This document shows, one piece after another, positions 35,103-43,338 of a stretch of 64,000 bases of DNA. The stretch covers positions 1-64,000 of the forward strand of contig NZ_JAFCKQ010000035.1 of assembly GCF_018130215.1 (NCBI RefSeq), read 5' to 3'. This DNA is from Bradyrhizobium jicamae (GTDB lineage: Bacteria; Pseudomonadota; Alphaproteobacteria; Rhizobiales; Xanthobacteraceae). The translations under genes were made by a program, and so were the position numbers. The notes below the pieces were generated by a model that did not search any database, was not told the DNA's origin, and saw only the letters and a program-made list of their open reading frames with translations. Numbering within the stretch: position 1 is the first letter of the stretch; every line of letters starts with the position of its first letter.

Positions 35103-35231
35103 TGGAACTTCCGCTACGCAACAGACAGCCACCCTGCTTCGCAAAAATCCCGGCCCGCCGCCACATCATCCTTAAGAAAGGGTTAATCGGCAGGTTCCGC
35201 CGGCGTGCCGACGCATGGCTGGTTCGGTCCG

Positions 35232-35246
35232 GATTCCATTGGAATC
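35232..35246. repeat. GATTCC-ATT-GGAATC inverted repeat
   Basis: A perfect 6-bp stem with 3-base loop between divergent genes; the same core occurs at 11932-11948. Location upstream of the gene at 35320 would also suit an operator. Confidence 0.5.
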
Positions 35247-35319
35247 ATACGGAATTGCGTCGATGCGTGGCATATTCCGGAGATGATTCGGCCTCATCTG
35301 ACGTGACCCGACACATCCC

Positions 35320-36030
35320 ATGACGCTTCTCTCGACGGCCCAGCATCTGGCGCGTGACACCCGGCGCAATCCGCGCGCGCATCTGGTCCCGATCATCCTG
35401 TCGGCACTGCTCGCCGCCGGCGCGATTGCGCTCGTCGCCTATCTGCTGTGGCCGACATACGCCACCGTCCCGCCCAGTGACCCATCGCGGCTGCCGGTCA
35501 GCGTCGGCGGCACGCTGTTCAACGTGCCGACCATGGCCGTGCGCATGAAGATCCAGCGCCATTCCGGGCCGCAGGAACGCGTCGATCTCGATTTCCTCTA
35601 TCCTTCGCTCGAGGCGCCCGGAGCGCCCAGGCACTACAGCGCCGACACCATCGAGGACAAGGTGCAGCCGATCGACCGCATCTTCGTGTCGATCGCGGCG
35701 CATCACGATTCCCTCGCGCCCGAGATGCGCCTGCGCACGATCTATCCGCGCTATCTCGACGACGCCGCCAACACCGACGACGGCCTGACGACGCGCGCAT
35801 TTCGCGGCGGCTCACCCTATGCCGGCGAGGACCTGTTCACCGCAAGCGAGCCGGCGCTCGTCGCACGCTGCTCGCGCGACACCACAACGCCCGGCATGTG
35901 CCTCAGCGAGCGGCGCATCGAGGGCGCCGACCTGACTTTCCGCTTCCCGCGAAGCTGGCTCGCGCAATGGCGCGACATCGCGACTGCGATGGACCGCCTC
36001 TCCGCGCAGATGCACAGCGCGAAGGGCTAG
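35320..36030 (+). CDS. Membrane-anchored hypothetical protein
   Basis: A 236-residue protein with one N-terminal transmembrane helix (residues 23-45, PIILSALLAAGAIALVAYLL) and a periplasmic domain rich in Asp, Arg and Pro with two cysteines (ALVARCSRDTTTPGMCLSER). No enzymatic motif is visible. The conserved-looking segments VGGTLFNVPTMAVRMKIQRH and PIDRIFVSIAA suggest a dedicated family. Function unknown. Confidence 0.62.
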   Translation: MTLLSTAQHLARDTRRNPRAHLVPIILSALLAAGAIALVAYLLWPTYATVPPSDPSRLPVSVGGTLFNVPTMAVRMKIQRHSGPQERVDLDFLYPSLEAPGAPRHYSADTIEDKVQPIDRIFVSIAAHHDSLAPEMRLRTIYPRYLDDAANTDDGLTTRAFRGGSPYAGEDLFTASEPALVARCSRDTTTPGMCLSERRIEGADLTFRFPRSWLAQWRDIATAMDRLSAQMHSAKG

Positions 36031-36062
36031 CAAGTTTGGCAGCTGGCGCGGCCAATTCTGCG

Positions 36063-36275
36063 CTATTCGGCCAGATCCTCTTCCAGGATCGCCATCTGGA
36101 ACTGGAACGAGCGATCATCGTCCTCGTCGTCGACGAACAGCACGCCGATGAACTCTTCGCCGATATAGACCTCGGCCGAGTCGTCCTTCTTCGGCCGCGG
36201 TACCACGCGGATCTTGGGATTGCCGAACACGCGTTTAAGGTACGCGTCGAGCTTCCTTACTTCCTGAACGTCCAC
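36063..36275 (-). CDS. DUF3126 family protein
   Basis: A 70-residue acidic protein (VDVQEVRKLDAYLKRVFGNP, then IRVVPRPKKDDSAEVYIGEEF and an acidic DDEDDDRSF stretch) matching the small alphaproteobacterial DUF3126 family of unknown function. The GTG at 36275 is preferred because GGAG lies seven bases upstream; a TTG at 36287 would add four residues. It lies downstream of cysE on the same strand but is separated by a terminator. Confidence 0.82.
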   Translation of the reverse strand: MDVQEVRKLDAYLKRVFGNPKIRVVPRPKKDDSAEVYIGEEFIGVLFVDDEDDDRSFQFQMAILEEDLAE

Positions 36276-36333
36276 GGTCGTCTCCAATCGGGTCGATGAT
36301 TTCCGGGGCGTTTTTAGGACGGGATGACAAAGA

Positions 36334-36361
36334 CCGCCAGAGCCTTTTCAGGCTCCGGCGG
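36334..36361 (-). terminator. Hairpin downstream of cysE
   Basis: CCGCCAGAGCCT (36334-36345) pairs with AGGCTCCGGCGG (36350-36361) with a single mismatch and loop TTTC. On the minus strand the stem is followed by TCTTTGTC, a weak U tract. It lies just after the cysE stop. Confidence 0.6.
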
Positions 36362-36405
36362 CACGATATTTGTCAGGGCACGCCGCGGTCAGAAAGCGAA
36401 TGAAA

Positions 36406-37233
36406 TCAAAGCCCGATGGCGTTGAGCATCTGGTCCATGGTGCGTGACGGCTCGGCGCAGCCGGCCTCGCCGACGATTTTCGCGGGCACGCCCGCCACCG
36501 TGACGTTGTGCGGCACCGGCTTCACCACGACGGAGCCCGCGGCGATGCGCGCGCAATGGCCGATCTCGATATTGCCGAGAATCTTGGCACCGGCACCGAT
36601 CAGGACACCATGGCGGATCTTTGGATGGCGATCCTCATTCTCCTTGCCCGTGCCGCCGAGCGTAACACCGTGCAGGATCGAGACGTCGTCCTCGATGACG
36701 GCAGTCTCGCCGCAGACGAAGCCGGTGGCGTGATCGAGGAAGATGCCGCGGCCGATCCTGGCGGCCGGGTTGATGTCGGTCTGGAACACCGCCGAGGAGC
36801 GGCTCTGCAGGTAAAAGGCGAAATCCTTGCGGCCCTTCAGATGGAGCCAGTGCGCGAGACGATGGGTCTGCAGCGCGTGAAAACCCTTGAAGTAGAGCAA
36901 GGGGTCGATGAAGCGCGCGGTCGCGGGGTCGCGGTCATAGACTGCGACGAGGTCGGCGCGGAACGCGTTGCCGATATCTGGCTCGTCGCGCAGCGCCTCG
37001 CCATAAGCCTGGCGGATCAGGTCGCCGGACAGCGCGGCGTGGTCGAGACGCTCGACAATGCGATGCACCACCGCGTCTTCCAGACGATCATGATGCAGCA
37101 CGGTGGCATAGATGAAGGACGCCAGTTCCGGCTCGCGGCGGACGATGTCCTCCGCCTCGCTGCGGATTCGATCCCAGATCGGATCGAGCGCCGCGAGCTT
37201 CCCTCCCTGCGGACTGACCTGATGAACTGCCAT
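36406..37233 (-). CDS. cysE: Serine O-acetyltransferase
   Basis: A 275-residue CysE: helical N-terminal SATase domain (AALDPIWDRIRSEAEDIVRR..., with FIYATVLHHDRLEDAV) and C-terminal left-handed b-helix with the active-site segment DINPAARIGRGIFLDHATGFVCGETAVI and HGVTLGGTGK. It makes O-acetylserine from serine and acetyl-CoA, the committed step of cysteine synthesis. Length and motifs are normal; the C-terminal tail that binds cysteine synthase (…NAIGL) ends in Ile-Gly-Leu, close to the usual terminal Ile. It is alone, with its own terminator. The ATG at 37233 gives the typical MAVHQ start. Confidence 0.93.
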   Translation of the reverse strand: MAVHQVSPQGGKLAALDPIWDRIRSEAEDIVRREPELASFIYATVLHHDRLEDAVVHRIVERLDHAALSGDLIRQAYGEALRDEPDIGNAFRADLVAVYDRDPATARFIDPLLYFKGFHALQTHRLAHWLHLKGRKDFAFYLQSRSSAVFQTDINPAARIGRGIFLDHATGFVCGETAVIEDDVSILHGVTLGGTGKENEDRHPKIRHGVLIGAGAKILGNIEIGHCARIAAGSVVVKPVPHNVTVAGVPAKIVGEAGCAEPSRTMDQMLNAIGL

Positions 37234-37459
37234 TGGCTGCTCTCGCAATTCGGTTGTTCGGTTATGCGTTATAGCACGATGGATCGAGCGCGTCCCCGAC
37301 GGCGCGGGACGGTAAACCCTGCCCGAACGCTCCCCCGCAGACGTCTAGGGCAAGTGGTCCGGATTTCGCCGAAATCAAGCCGTGGCTCTGCAACTATTGG
37401 CGGATTTCATTCCCAGAGGGGATTTGGGCATGGTCGACCCCAATACGGGGGGATAAATC

Positions 37460-38824
37460 ATCAATACGCAGATTCTACGCGCACGCCTGACCGATACACG
37501 GTCGGTTTGGGCCGCCACGATAGCCATTCCCCTCCTGCTGCTCGCGCCCGCCTTCTGGAACGGCTACCCGCTGCTCCAGTGGGATACCGGCGGCTATCTG
37601 GCCCGCTGGTACGAGGGATATCTGGTGCCGAGCCGGTCCACCGTATTCGGCATCTACCTGCATGTCGGCGAGGATTCGAGCTTCTGGCTCAACCTCGGCA
37701 TCCAGGCGCTGGCAACGCTGTGGATCCTGCAGCTGACGCTGCGCGTCCTCGATCTCGCCCGCCCGGCGCGGCTGGTTGCGATCAGCCTCGCGCTGATCGC
37801 GACCACCGCCCTGCCCTGGATTGCGAGCATGCTGCTGACCGACATCTTTGCCGGCCTGTCGGTGCTCGCCCTGTTCGTCCTCGTCATGTGCGGGGCGAAG
37901 ATCTCGACGCTAGAGAAGTGGATCCTGTTCGTGTTCACGGCGTTCTCGGCGGCCACCCACAGTGCGACCCTTGCCGTGCTGCTCGGCCTGTGCTGCGTCG
38001 GCTGGGCCGTGCGTCCGTGGCTCGGCCGGCCGATCCCGTTCGCGGGGCTGGCGCTGGGCAGCCTGACCATCGTCGCGGGCGCGGCAATGCTGCTGGCCGC
38101 GAATTTCGCGCTGTCGGGGCAGCTCGCCTGGACGCCCGGCGGCTACGGTGTCGCTTTCGGCCGCATGCTCCAGGACGGCATCGTCACGCAATACCTGCGG
38201 GACCACTGCGCCAGCCAAAACCTGAAGCTCTGTCCCTACCGCGACGAGCTGCCGCCGACGGCCGATGACTTCCTGTGGGGCCACAGCATGTTCGACACGC
38301 TCGGCCGCTTCCAGGGACTGAACGACGAGATGGGCTTCATCGCGGTGCGCGCGCTCGCCGAATATCCGGCGTGGCAGGCCGAGGCCGCGCTGGCCGCGAC
38401 CGCGCGCCAGCTCTCGTCGGTCGCGACCGGCGAAGGCAGCAGCGGCTGGCTTCCGCATACCTACGGCATCATCGAGCGTTACATCCCCGCGCAGGCCGCA
38501 AGGATGCACGCAGCGCGCCAGCAGCGCTGGCGTCTCGACTTCACCGCGGTCAACCGCATCCATGTCCCGGTCGCATTCGCCTCCATGGTGCTGGTCGTGA
38601 TGCTGTTCAGCCGCGGCCTGTGGCAGCGGCGGCGCGACGACATCACGCTGCTGGCAGGCACGGTGACGCTGGCGCTGCTCGGCAACGCCGCCATCTGCGG
38701 CGTGATCTCCGGCCCGCATGATCGCTACGGCGCGCGCATCGTGTGGATCGCGACCTTCGTGGTGCTGCTAGCGGCGGCGAAAGCTCTCAGCGCGCGCGAT
38801 GCGGACGAGCTAGGCGCGCCGTGA
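37460..38824 (+). CDS. Polytopic membrane protein with apparent non-AUG start
   Basis: A protein of about 454 residues with ten or so membrane helices, beginning in frame after a TAA at 37454. The N-terminal LTDTRSVWAATIAIPLLLLA and FWNGYPLLQWDTGGYLARWY segments are clearly coding and look conserved, yet no ATG, GTG or TTG occurs before 37625 (V of LVPSRSTVFG). The best site is ATC at 37460 (or 37457), seven bases after GGGGGGA; CTG at 37487 is another option. It has a large periplasmic loop with CASQNLKLCPYRDEL and ends in a basic/acidic tail. Topology recalls GT-C glycosyltransferases, but no catalytic motif is certain. Its 3' end overlaps the convergent hydrolase by 15 bp. Confidence 0.62.
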   Translation: MNTQILRARLTDTRSVWAATIAIPLLLLAPAFWNGYPLLQWDTGGYLARWYEGYLVPSRSTVFGIYLHVGEDSSFWLNLGIQALATLWILQLTLRVLDLARPARLVAISLALIATTALPWIASMLLTDIFAGLSVLALFVLVMCGAKISTLEKWILFVFTAFSAATHSATLAVLLGLCCVGWAVRPWLGRPIPFAGLALGSLTIVAGAAMLLAANFALSGQLAWTPGGYGVAFGRMLQDGIVTQYLRDHCASQNLKLCPYRDELPPTADDFLWGHSMFDTLGRFQGLNDEMGFIAVRALAEYPAWQAEAALAATARQLSSVATGEGSSGWLPHTYGIIERYIPAQAARMHAARQQRWRLDFTAVNRIHVPVAFASMVLVVMLFSRGLWQRRRDDITLLAGTVTLALLGNAAICGVISGPHDRYGARIVWIATFVVLLAAAKALSARDADELGAP

Positions 38825-39562
38825 CAGGAAGTCGATAACCCCCGTCTTGTACACCTTGTCGCCGACCGCGCGCATGTGATCGCGGTTCGGGATGTCGAGC
38901 ACCTGCGAACCCGGAATGACCTTGCCCAGCGCGGCGGCCGAGCCGGCGATCTCGTCCTTGCTGCCGACCGCAATCAGCACCGGCACGCGGATGCCGGCCG
39001 CCTCCCCGCGCGTCATCAGGCGCCGCGAGCCGCGCAGGCAGGCGGCGAGCGCGCGGCGGTCCGAGCGGGTCTGGTCGGCGAAGGCGCGAAAGGTGCGGCC
39101 GACCGGATCGGTGACGTCGTCGAGCGAGGCCGCCTCCAGCGCCGTGGCGACGTTCTCGCCGGGACCGCCGCCCTCGATCAGCCCGATGCCGATGCCGCCC
39201 AGGATCGCCGAGCGCAGCCGCTCGGGATGCTCGCGGGCCAGGATCGCGGTCATCCGCGAGCCGAGCGAATAGCCCATGATGTCGGCGCGCGGAATCGCAA
39301 GGTGATCCATCAGCGCGATGACGTCATCAGCCATCGTTGCGATCTCGTATTGCCCGGGATCATAGAGCTTGGCGGACTCGCCATGGCCGCGATTGTCCAG
39401 CGCGATGACGCGACGGCCGGCCTTGACCAGCTCGGAGACCCAGGTCGGATAGACCCAGTTGACGTTCTTGCTCGAGGCGAAGCCATGCACGAGCACGATC
39501 GGCTCGCCCTCGCCTTCGTCGAGATAGGCAATTTCAACATCGCCGTGGTGAAAGCTCGGCAT
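38810..39562 (-). CDS. Alpha/beta fold hydrolase
   Basis: A 250-residue cytoplasmic hydrolase. Oxyanion motif IVLVHGFASS, nucleophile Ser in GYSLGSRMTA, acid Asp in AVGSKDEIAG and His in IPNRDHMRAV are all present. A characteristic VIALDNRGHGES strand is seen. Esterase, lipase or dehalogenase activities are all possible; no substrate is evident. I chose the MPSFHHGDVEIAY start at 39562; four residues more (39574) are possible. No operon partner. Confidence 0.85.
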   Translation of the reverse strand: MPSFHHGDVEIAYLDEGEGEPIVLVHGFASSKNVNWVYPTWVSELVKAGRRVIALDNRGHGESAKLYDPGQYEIATMADDVIALMDHLAIPRADIMGYSLGSRMTAILAREHPERLRSAILGGIGIGLIEGGGPGENVATALEAASLDDVTDPVGRTFRAFADQTRSDRRALAACLRGSRRLMTRGEAAGIRVPVLIAVGSKDEIAGSAAALGKVIPGSQVLDIPNRDHMRAVGDKVYKTGVIDFLSRRA

Positions 39563-39621
39563 CAACAATTCCATCTTGATTGGGGAGGATCGGGATTGGC
39601 GATCGGCAGGCGATCGCGAGT

Positions 39622-40755
39622 TCAGCCCTGTGCGGGGGCCCCCGCCAGCGCGACCTGGGCCGCCATCTGCGCCTTGAGGCGTCGCGCCTTGCTGCGCTGA
39701 AGCCACGACGACGTCGCCCGTTCAGCGGTCGCCTTGATCGACGACAGGAAGCCGAACAGTGTGAGCAGCGCGCCGAACAGCCACATCGACAGATTGAATG
39801 CGCCCACAGTGAGCAGCAACGCGCCGCGTCCAAGCAGTTTTATGATCGCGCGCGTCTGGCCGCCCTTCGCCTCCGCAATGCGCGCCGCGCGCGCGATCTC
39901 CTGCGGATTCTCCGCGACCTTCAGCGTATCCCGCGCGGCGCGCAGGCCGGCCGCTTCGCCCACGCGTCCGACATCCTTGGCGAGGCGAACCAGACCGCCC
40001 GCCTTGTCGGGGCGGAACGCAGCGCGGATCGCGCTTGCAGTCTCCACCGGCCGCCACACCGAGCCCGACGCAACCGCCTGCTCGAGCACTGGTCCGTCGA
40101 CGACGTCGCGCGTCGAACGACCGGCCCATTCGATCAGGCCCTCGCTCAAGCGGCCGGCCTTGCGCGTATCCTTGACCAGCGTCAATCCGGCGCGCAGCGG
40201 CGCGGCGCTGCCCACCGAGACATAGGCCGCGGCCGTCACGGCGAGCCCCGCGGCGGCAAGCCCGAGCACGAGACGATCGGTCTCCTCGCCCATGGCCAGA
40301 TGCTTGCCCTCGCGCACCACGTCCCTGATGTCACCGAACACGAACAGATCACCCGCCACCGTGCCGGAGAGGCTCGCGACATCCTCGGCATTGCCGGTGA
40401 CGAGGCCGGTCGCAAATCCCTTGGCGAAATGCGTCGTCGAGGCCTCGTCGGCCGTCGCGTCGTCGACGCGCTTGGTGAGGTCGTCTGCGAGCGGGATATT
40501 GCTTTCGCGCGCGAGCGCCACGAAGCTAGCCGCGAGATCGGAATCACCGGAGGCCAGCGCCGCCTCGATATTCTCCGAGACCAGCGCCGGATTGCTGCGC
40601 AGAGTGGAACTCAGCCTGATATCGGTGAGTGCAACCGGATCGTCCTGCGCCGCCAGCACGGTGCCGGCATCGTGGGCATGCGGCCAAACCGCCGTGCCCA
40701 CGGCGGCGCTTGCTGCCATGCCCGCCACCGCGAGGCTGAGCCACACCCGGTTCAT
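39622..40755 (-). CDS. Conserved hypothetical membrane protein
   Basis: A 377-residue protein with an N-terminal signal or anchor (MNRVWLSLAVAGMAASAAVG), an amphipathic middle with Ala/Asp-rich helices, and hydrophobic stretches near residues 165-190 and 305-345. The C-terminus is basic (SSWLQRSKARRLKAQM). No domain is recognised. Composition and codon use resemble the neighbours and the protein is probably native. Its function and its topology are uncertain. Confidence 0.62.
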   Translation of the reverse strand: MNRVWLSLAVAGMAASAAVGTAVWPHAHDAGTVLAAQDDPVALTDIRLSSTLRSNPALVSENIEAALASGDSDLAASFVALARESNIPLADDLTKRVDDATADEASTTHFAKGFATGLVTGNAEDVASLSGTVAGDLFVFGDIRDVVREGKHLAMGEETDRLVLGLAAAGLAVTAAAYVSVGSAAPLRAGLTLVKDTRKAGRLSEGLIEWAGRSTRDVVDGPVLEQAVASGSVWRPVETASAIRAAFRPDKAGGLVRLAKDVGRVGEAAGLRAARDTLKVAENPQEIARAARIAEAKGGQTRAIIKLLGRGALLLTVGAFNLSMWLFGALLTLFGFLSSIKATAERATSSWLQRSKARRLKAQMAAQVALAGAPAQG

Positions 40756-41003
40756 TCGCGAAAACCTCTGGTTTATCTCGCTGTTTTAATTCGCCTTGGA
40801 AATAGTGTGCCGTTTTTGCGACACAACGGCTCCGACCAAAGAAGGGCTTCTCTGGGACGACAAGATTGTGTCGAATTTGCAAGAGCAAATCCGCGGCCGG
40901 GGCTACTTGGAATCAATTGTTCCCGCCAGTATGGTGCGCGGCATTTCGCAATGCCGCGCGATGCTGACTGCCTCCGCCCGCCGTTGCCATCCAAGGTGAG
41001 AAT

Positions 41004-41249
41004 ATGTCCGACCACGTCGTCCCGCACTTCCATAACGATGCCGGTGTCTCAGTGATCGAGATCGGCTCGCAGGAGTTCATGTGCGTGGGCGCCAACCCGC
41101 CCTTCGATCATCCGCACGTGTTCCTCGACCTCGGCAACGACAGCGAGATCATCTGCCCGTATTGCTCGACGCTCTATCGCTTCGCGCCCGACCTCAAGCC
41201 CGGCGAAGCACGCCCGCCGGAATGCGTCCTGAAGGACAGGGTCGCCTGA
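41004..41249 (+). CDS. NDUFS6-type zinc-finger protein
   Basis: An 81-residue protein of the zf-CHCC family (MSDHVVPHFHNDAGVSVIEI). Ligands are visible as FMCVGANPPFDHPHVFLD (Cys, His) and IICPYCSTLYRF (two Cys). The family is related to the NDUFS6/13-kDa accessory subunit of respiratory complex I and is conserved in alphaproteobacteria. AAGGTGAGAA precedes the ATG. It is followed after 7 bp by a FAD monooxygenase gene and may be co-transcribed with it. Confidence 0.88.
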   Translation: MSDHVVPHFHNDAGVSVIEIGSQEFMCVGANPPFDHPHVFLDLGNDSEIICPYCSTLYRFAPDLKPGEARPPECVLKDRVA

Positions 41250-41256
41250 CCGCCCC

Positions 41257-42459
41257 GTGGCGCTGACGCGAACCGTCATCGTTGCAGGCGCCGGGATCGG
41301 AGGACTGACAGCGTCGCTGACGCTGGCGGCTCAAGGCTTTCGCGTCGTGGTGCTGGAGAAGGCCGACCGGCTCGAGGAGGCCGGTGCCGGCATCCAGCTC
41401 TCCCCCAATGCCAGCCGGATCCTGGTCGAGCTTGGCCTGGAGCAACGGCTTGCGCCGCGCGCGGTGACCCCGGAAGCGGTCAGCATCATGAGCGCACGGG
41501 CCGGCGGCGAGATCGCCCTCATGCCGCTCGGCGAAGCCGCTGCGTTCCGTGCCGGCGCGCCCTACTGGGTGATCCACCGCGCCGATCTGCAGGCCGCGCT
41601 GGTGGCCGCGGTCAGCGATCATCCCGACATCGACCTGCGCCTCGGCTGCCAGTTCGAGGATGTCACCAAACACGCCAAGGGGCTGACGGTGGTCCAGCGC
41701 CGCGGCAATGTGAGGCAGCAGGAACTGGCCGTGGCGCTGATCGGCGCCGACGGCATCTGGTCGTCGGTGCGCGGGCATCTGTTCCCGGACGTGCAGCCGA
41801 AATTCTCGGGCCTGATCGCCTGGCGCGGCACGCTCGAGGCCAATGCGCTGCCGCGCGAATACACCGCACCGCGGGTACAGCTGTGGATGGGGCCGAACGC
41901 GCATCTCGTGGCCTACCCGATCTCGGCCGGGCGCCAGATCAACGTGGTGGCGATCGTCTCCGGCACCTGGAACCGACCCGGCTGGAGCGAACCCGGCGAC
42001 CTCAACGAGATCAAGGACGCCTTCGCCGCATCGCGTTGGCCTTCGGCGGCGCGGATGCTGCTCGGCGCCGTCGACGGCTGGCGCAAATGGGCGCTGTTTA
42101 CGCTGCCCGATATCGGCGACTGGAATGCGGGTTCGGTCGCGCTGCTCGGTGACGCCGCGCACGCAATGCTGCCCTTCGCCGCACAGGGCGCCGGCATGGC
42201 GGTCGAAGACGCCGCGGTACTTGCCAAGTCGCTGAGCGACTTTACCGGCGAGAACACATCAGGCATTCCCGAAGCGTTGAAGCGCTACGCGCGAATGCGG
42301 CGCGCGCGCGTGCTGAGGGTGCAGCGGACCGCGCGTCAGCAGGGACGCATCTATCATCTGACCGGGCCGGCCGCGATCGCGCGCGATCTCGCAATTCGCG
42401 CGATCGGACCGGAGCGCATGCTGGCGCGACAGGACTGGATCTACGACTGGCGGGTGTGA
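41257..42459 (+). CDS. FAD-dependent aromatic monooxygenase (salicylate hydroxylase-like)
   Basis: A 400-residue flavoprotein monooxygenase. The Rossmann fold GAGIGGLTASLTLAAQGF, the DG motif GADGIWSSVRGHL and the FAD ribityl-binding GDAAHAMLPFAAQGAGMAVEDA are all present, in the usual order. UbiH/salicylate hydroxylase relatives hydroxylate aromatic rings using NAD(P)H and O2. The GTG start at 41257 closely follows the zinc-finger gene. Substrate unknown; respiration-linked hydroxylation (ubiquinone type) is less likely given the divergence from UbiH. Confidence 0.86.
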   Translation: MALTRTVIVAGAGIGGLTASLTLAAQGFRVVVLEKADRLEEAGAGIQLSPNASRILVELGLEQRLAPRAVTPEAVSIMSARAGGEIALMPLGEAAAFRAGAPYWVIHRADLQAALVAAVSDHPDIDLRLGCQFEDVTKHAKGLTVVQRRGNVRQQELAVALIGADGIWSSVRGHLFPDVQPKFSGLIAWRGTLEANALPREYTAPRVQLWMGPNAHLVAYPISAGRQINVVAIVSGTWNRPGWSEPGDLNEIKDAFAASRWPSAARMLLGAVDGWRKWALFTLPDIGDWNAGSVALLGDAAHAMLPFAAQGAGMAVEDAAVLAKSLSDFTGENTSGIPEALKRYARMRRARVLRVQRTARQQGRIYHLTGPAAIARDLAIRAIGPERMLARQDWIYDWRV

Positions 42460-42515
42460 GAACCGCGGACCGGAGCCTTTTCGGGCGAAGTGGCCATCGG
42501 TTCGCTCGAAAACGC

Positions 42516-42950
42516 TTAATGGATCAGCGGACGCGGCGGCCTCGTGCTCTTCGCGTTCGGGGCGGGCGTTGCCGCCGGCGCAGGCGTGGCGCTTGCCGGC
42601 GACGTCTCATGGCACTTGCCCTTGCGCCAGGCTTCTTCGGCGTTCTTCTGCTGGCCGCGGATCGCAATGAGCTCGTTGCGATAGGCCATTTCGGCAACCA
42701 CGGTGCCGCCCACGCCGGTCTCCGCCTTGGCCATCAGGCCCTCCTGCTCGGCGGCACGGCCGGCCAAGGCCTTGCGCTCGGCCTCGAGCTGCGTGCAGTC
42801 ATAGAGCTCGTACTTGGCGGGATCGGCAAAGGCGGGCGAAATGGTGTCGCCGACCTGCGCACAGCCGGACGCGCCGACGGCCAACGCGAGCAGCGCAACC
42901 GAAAGCGCCCCGCGCGACAGGCTCGGGCGGCGAGAAAAGCGAACGAACAT
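42516..42950 (-). CDS. Putative exported lipoprotein-like protein
   Basis: A 144-residue protein whose N-terminus (MFVRFSRRPSLSRGALSVAL LALAVGASGC, split here) is signal-like and ends in GASGC-AQ, a plausible though not ideal lipobox. The mature region is Ala/Glu/Lys-rich helical (CTQLEAERKALAGRAAEQEG) with two more cysteines, and the C-terminus is Pro/Ala-rich (ASATPAPAATPAP). Likely a periplasmic lipid-anchored protein of unknown role. Confidence 0.62.
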   Translation of the reverse strand: MFVRFSRRPSLSRGALSVALLALAVGASGCAQVGDTISPAFADPAKYELYDCTQLEAERKALAGRAAEQEGLMAKAETGVGGTVVAEMAYRNELIAIRGQQKNAEEAWRKGKCHETSPASATPAPAATPAPNAKSTRPPRPLIH

Positions 42951-43176
42951 CCAGCCTTCTTAAGCAGACAGTGTTGAGATTGCCTAAAGCAGCCGCCGGT
43001 GTCCGGATTGAGGCTTCATCACGGCAGCGCGTTGCCCTTATCCTGCAAACCACGGGTAATGCAAATGGTATTGCCGGCCGCTGCGCTAAACCATTGAAAC
43101 CGCGTCTGTTCACGGCGGATATTGCCAATTCCGTTTCCGCGCCAAACGCGCTAGATATCGGCGCGCCTGGCGCAAT

Positions 43177-43263
43177 GCGGACGTGGCGGAACTGGTAGAC
43201 GCAAGGGACTTAAAATCCCTCGATGGCAACGTCGTGTGGGTTCGACTCCCACCGCCCGCACCA
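43177..43263 (+). tRNA. tRNA-Leu (UAA anticodon)
   Basis: An 87-nt sequence including encoded CCA folds into a type II tRNA. The anticodon loop CTTAAAA gives UAA, reading UUA codons; the anticodon stem is AGGGA/TCCCT, the long variable arm is CGATGGCAACGTCG, and the T arm is GTGGG-TTCGACT-CCCAC. The acceptor stem GCGGACG/CGCCCGC has one A-C mismatch at position 5-68 where G-C would be expected. The discriminator base is A. Confidence 0.93.
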
Positions 43264-43338
43264 CGCTTCGCCCTGTTGGCTGCGCGTGGCGCAGCCGCGA
43301 TGTGAGCTGCTTGCATTCGCCGCGTGCGGCCTGTCGCG

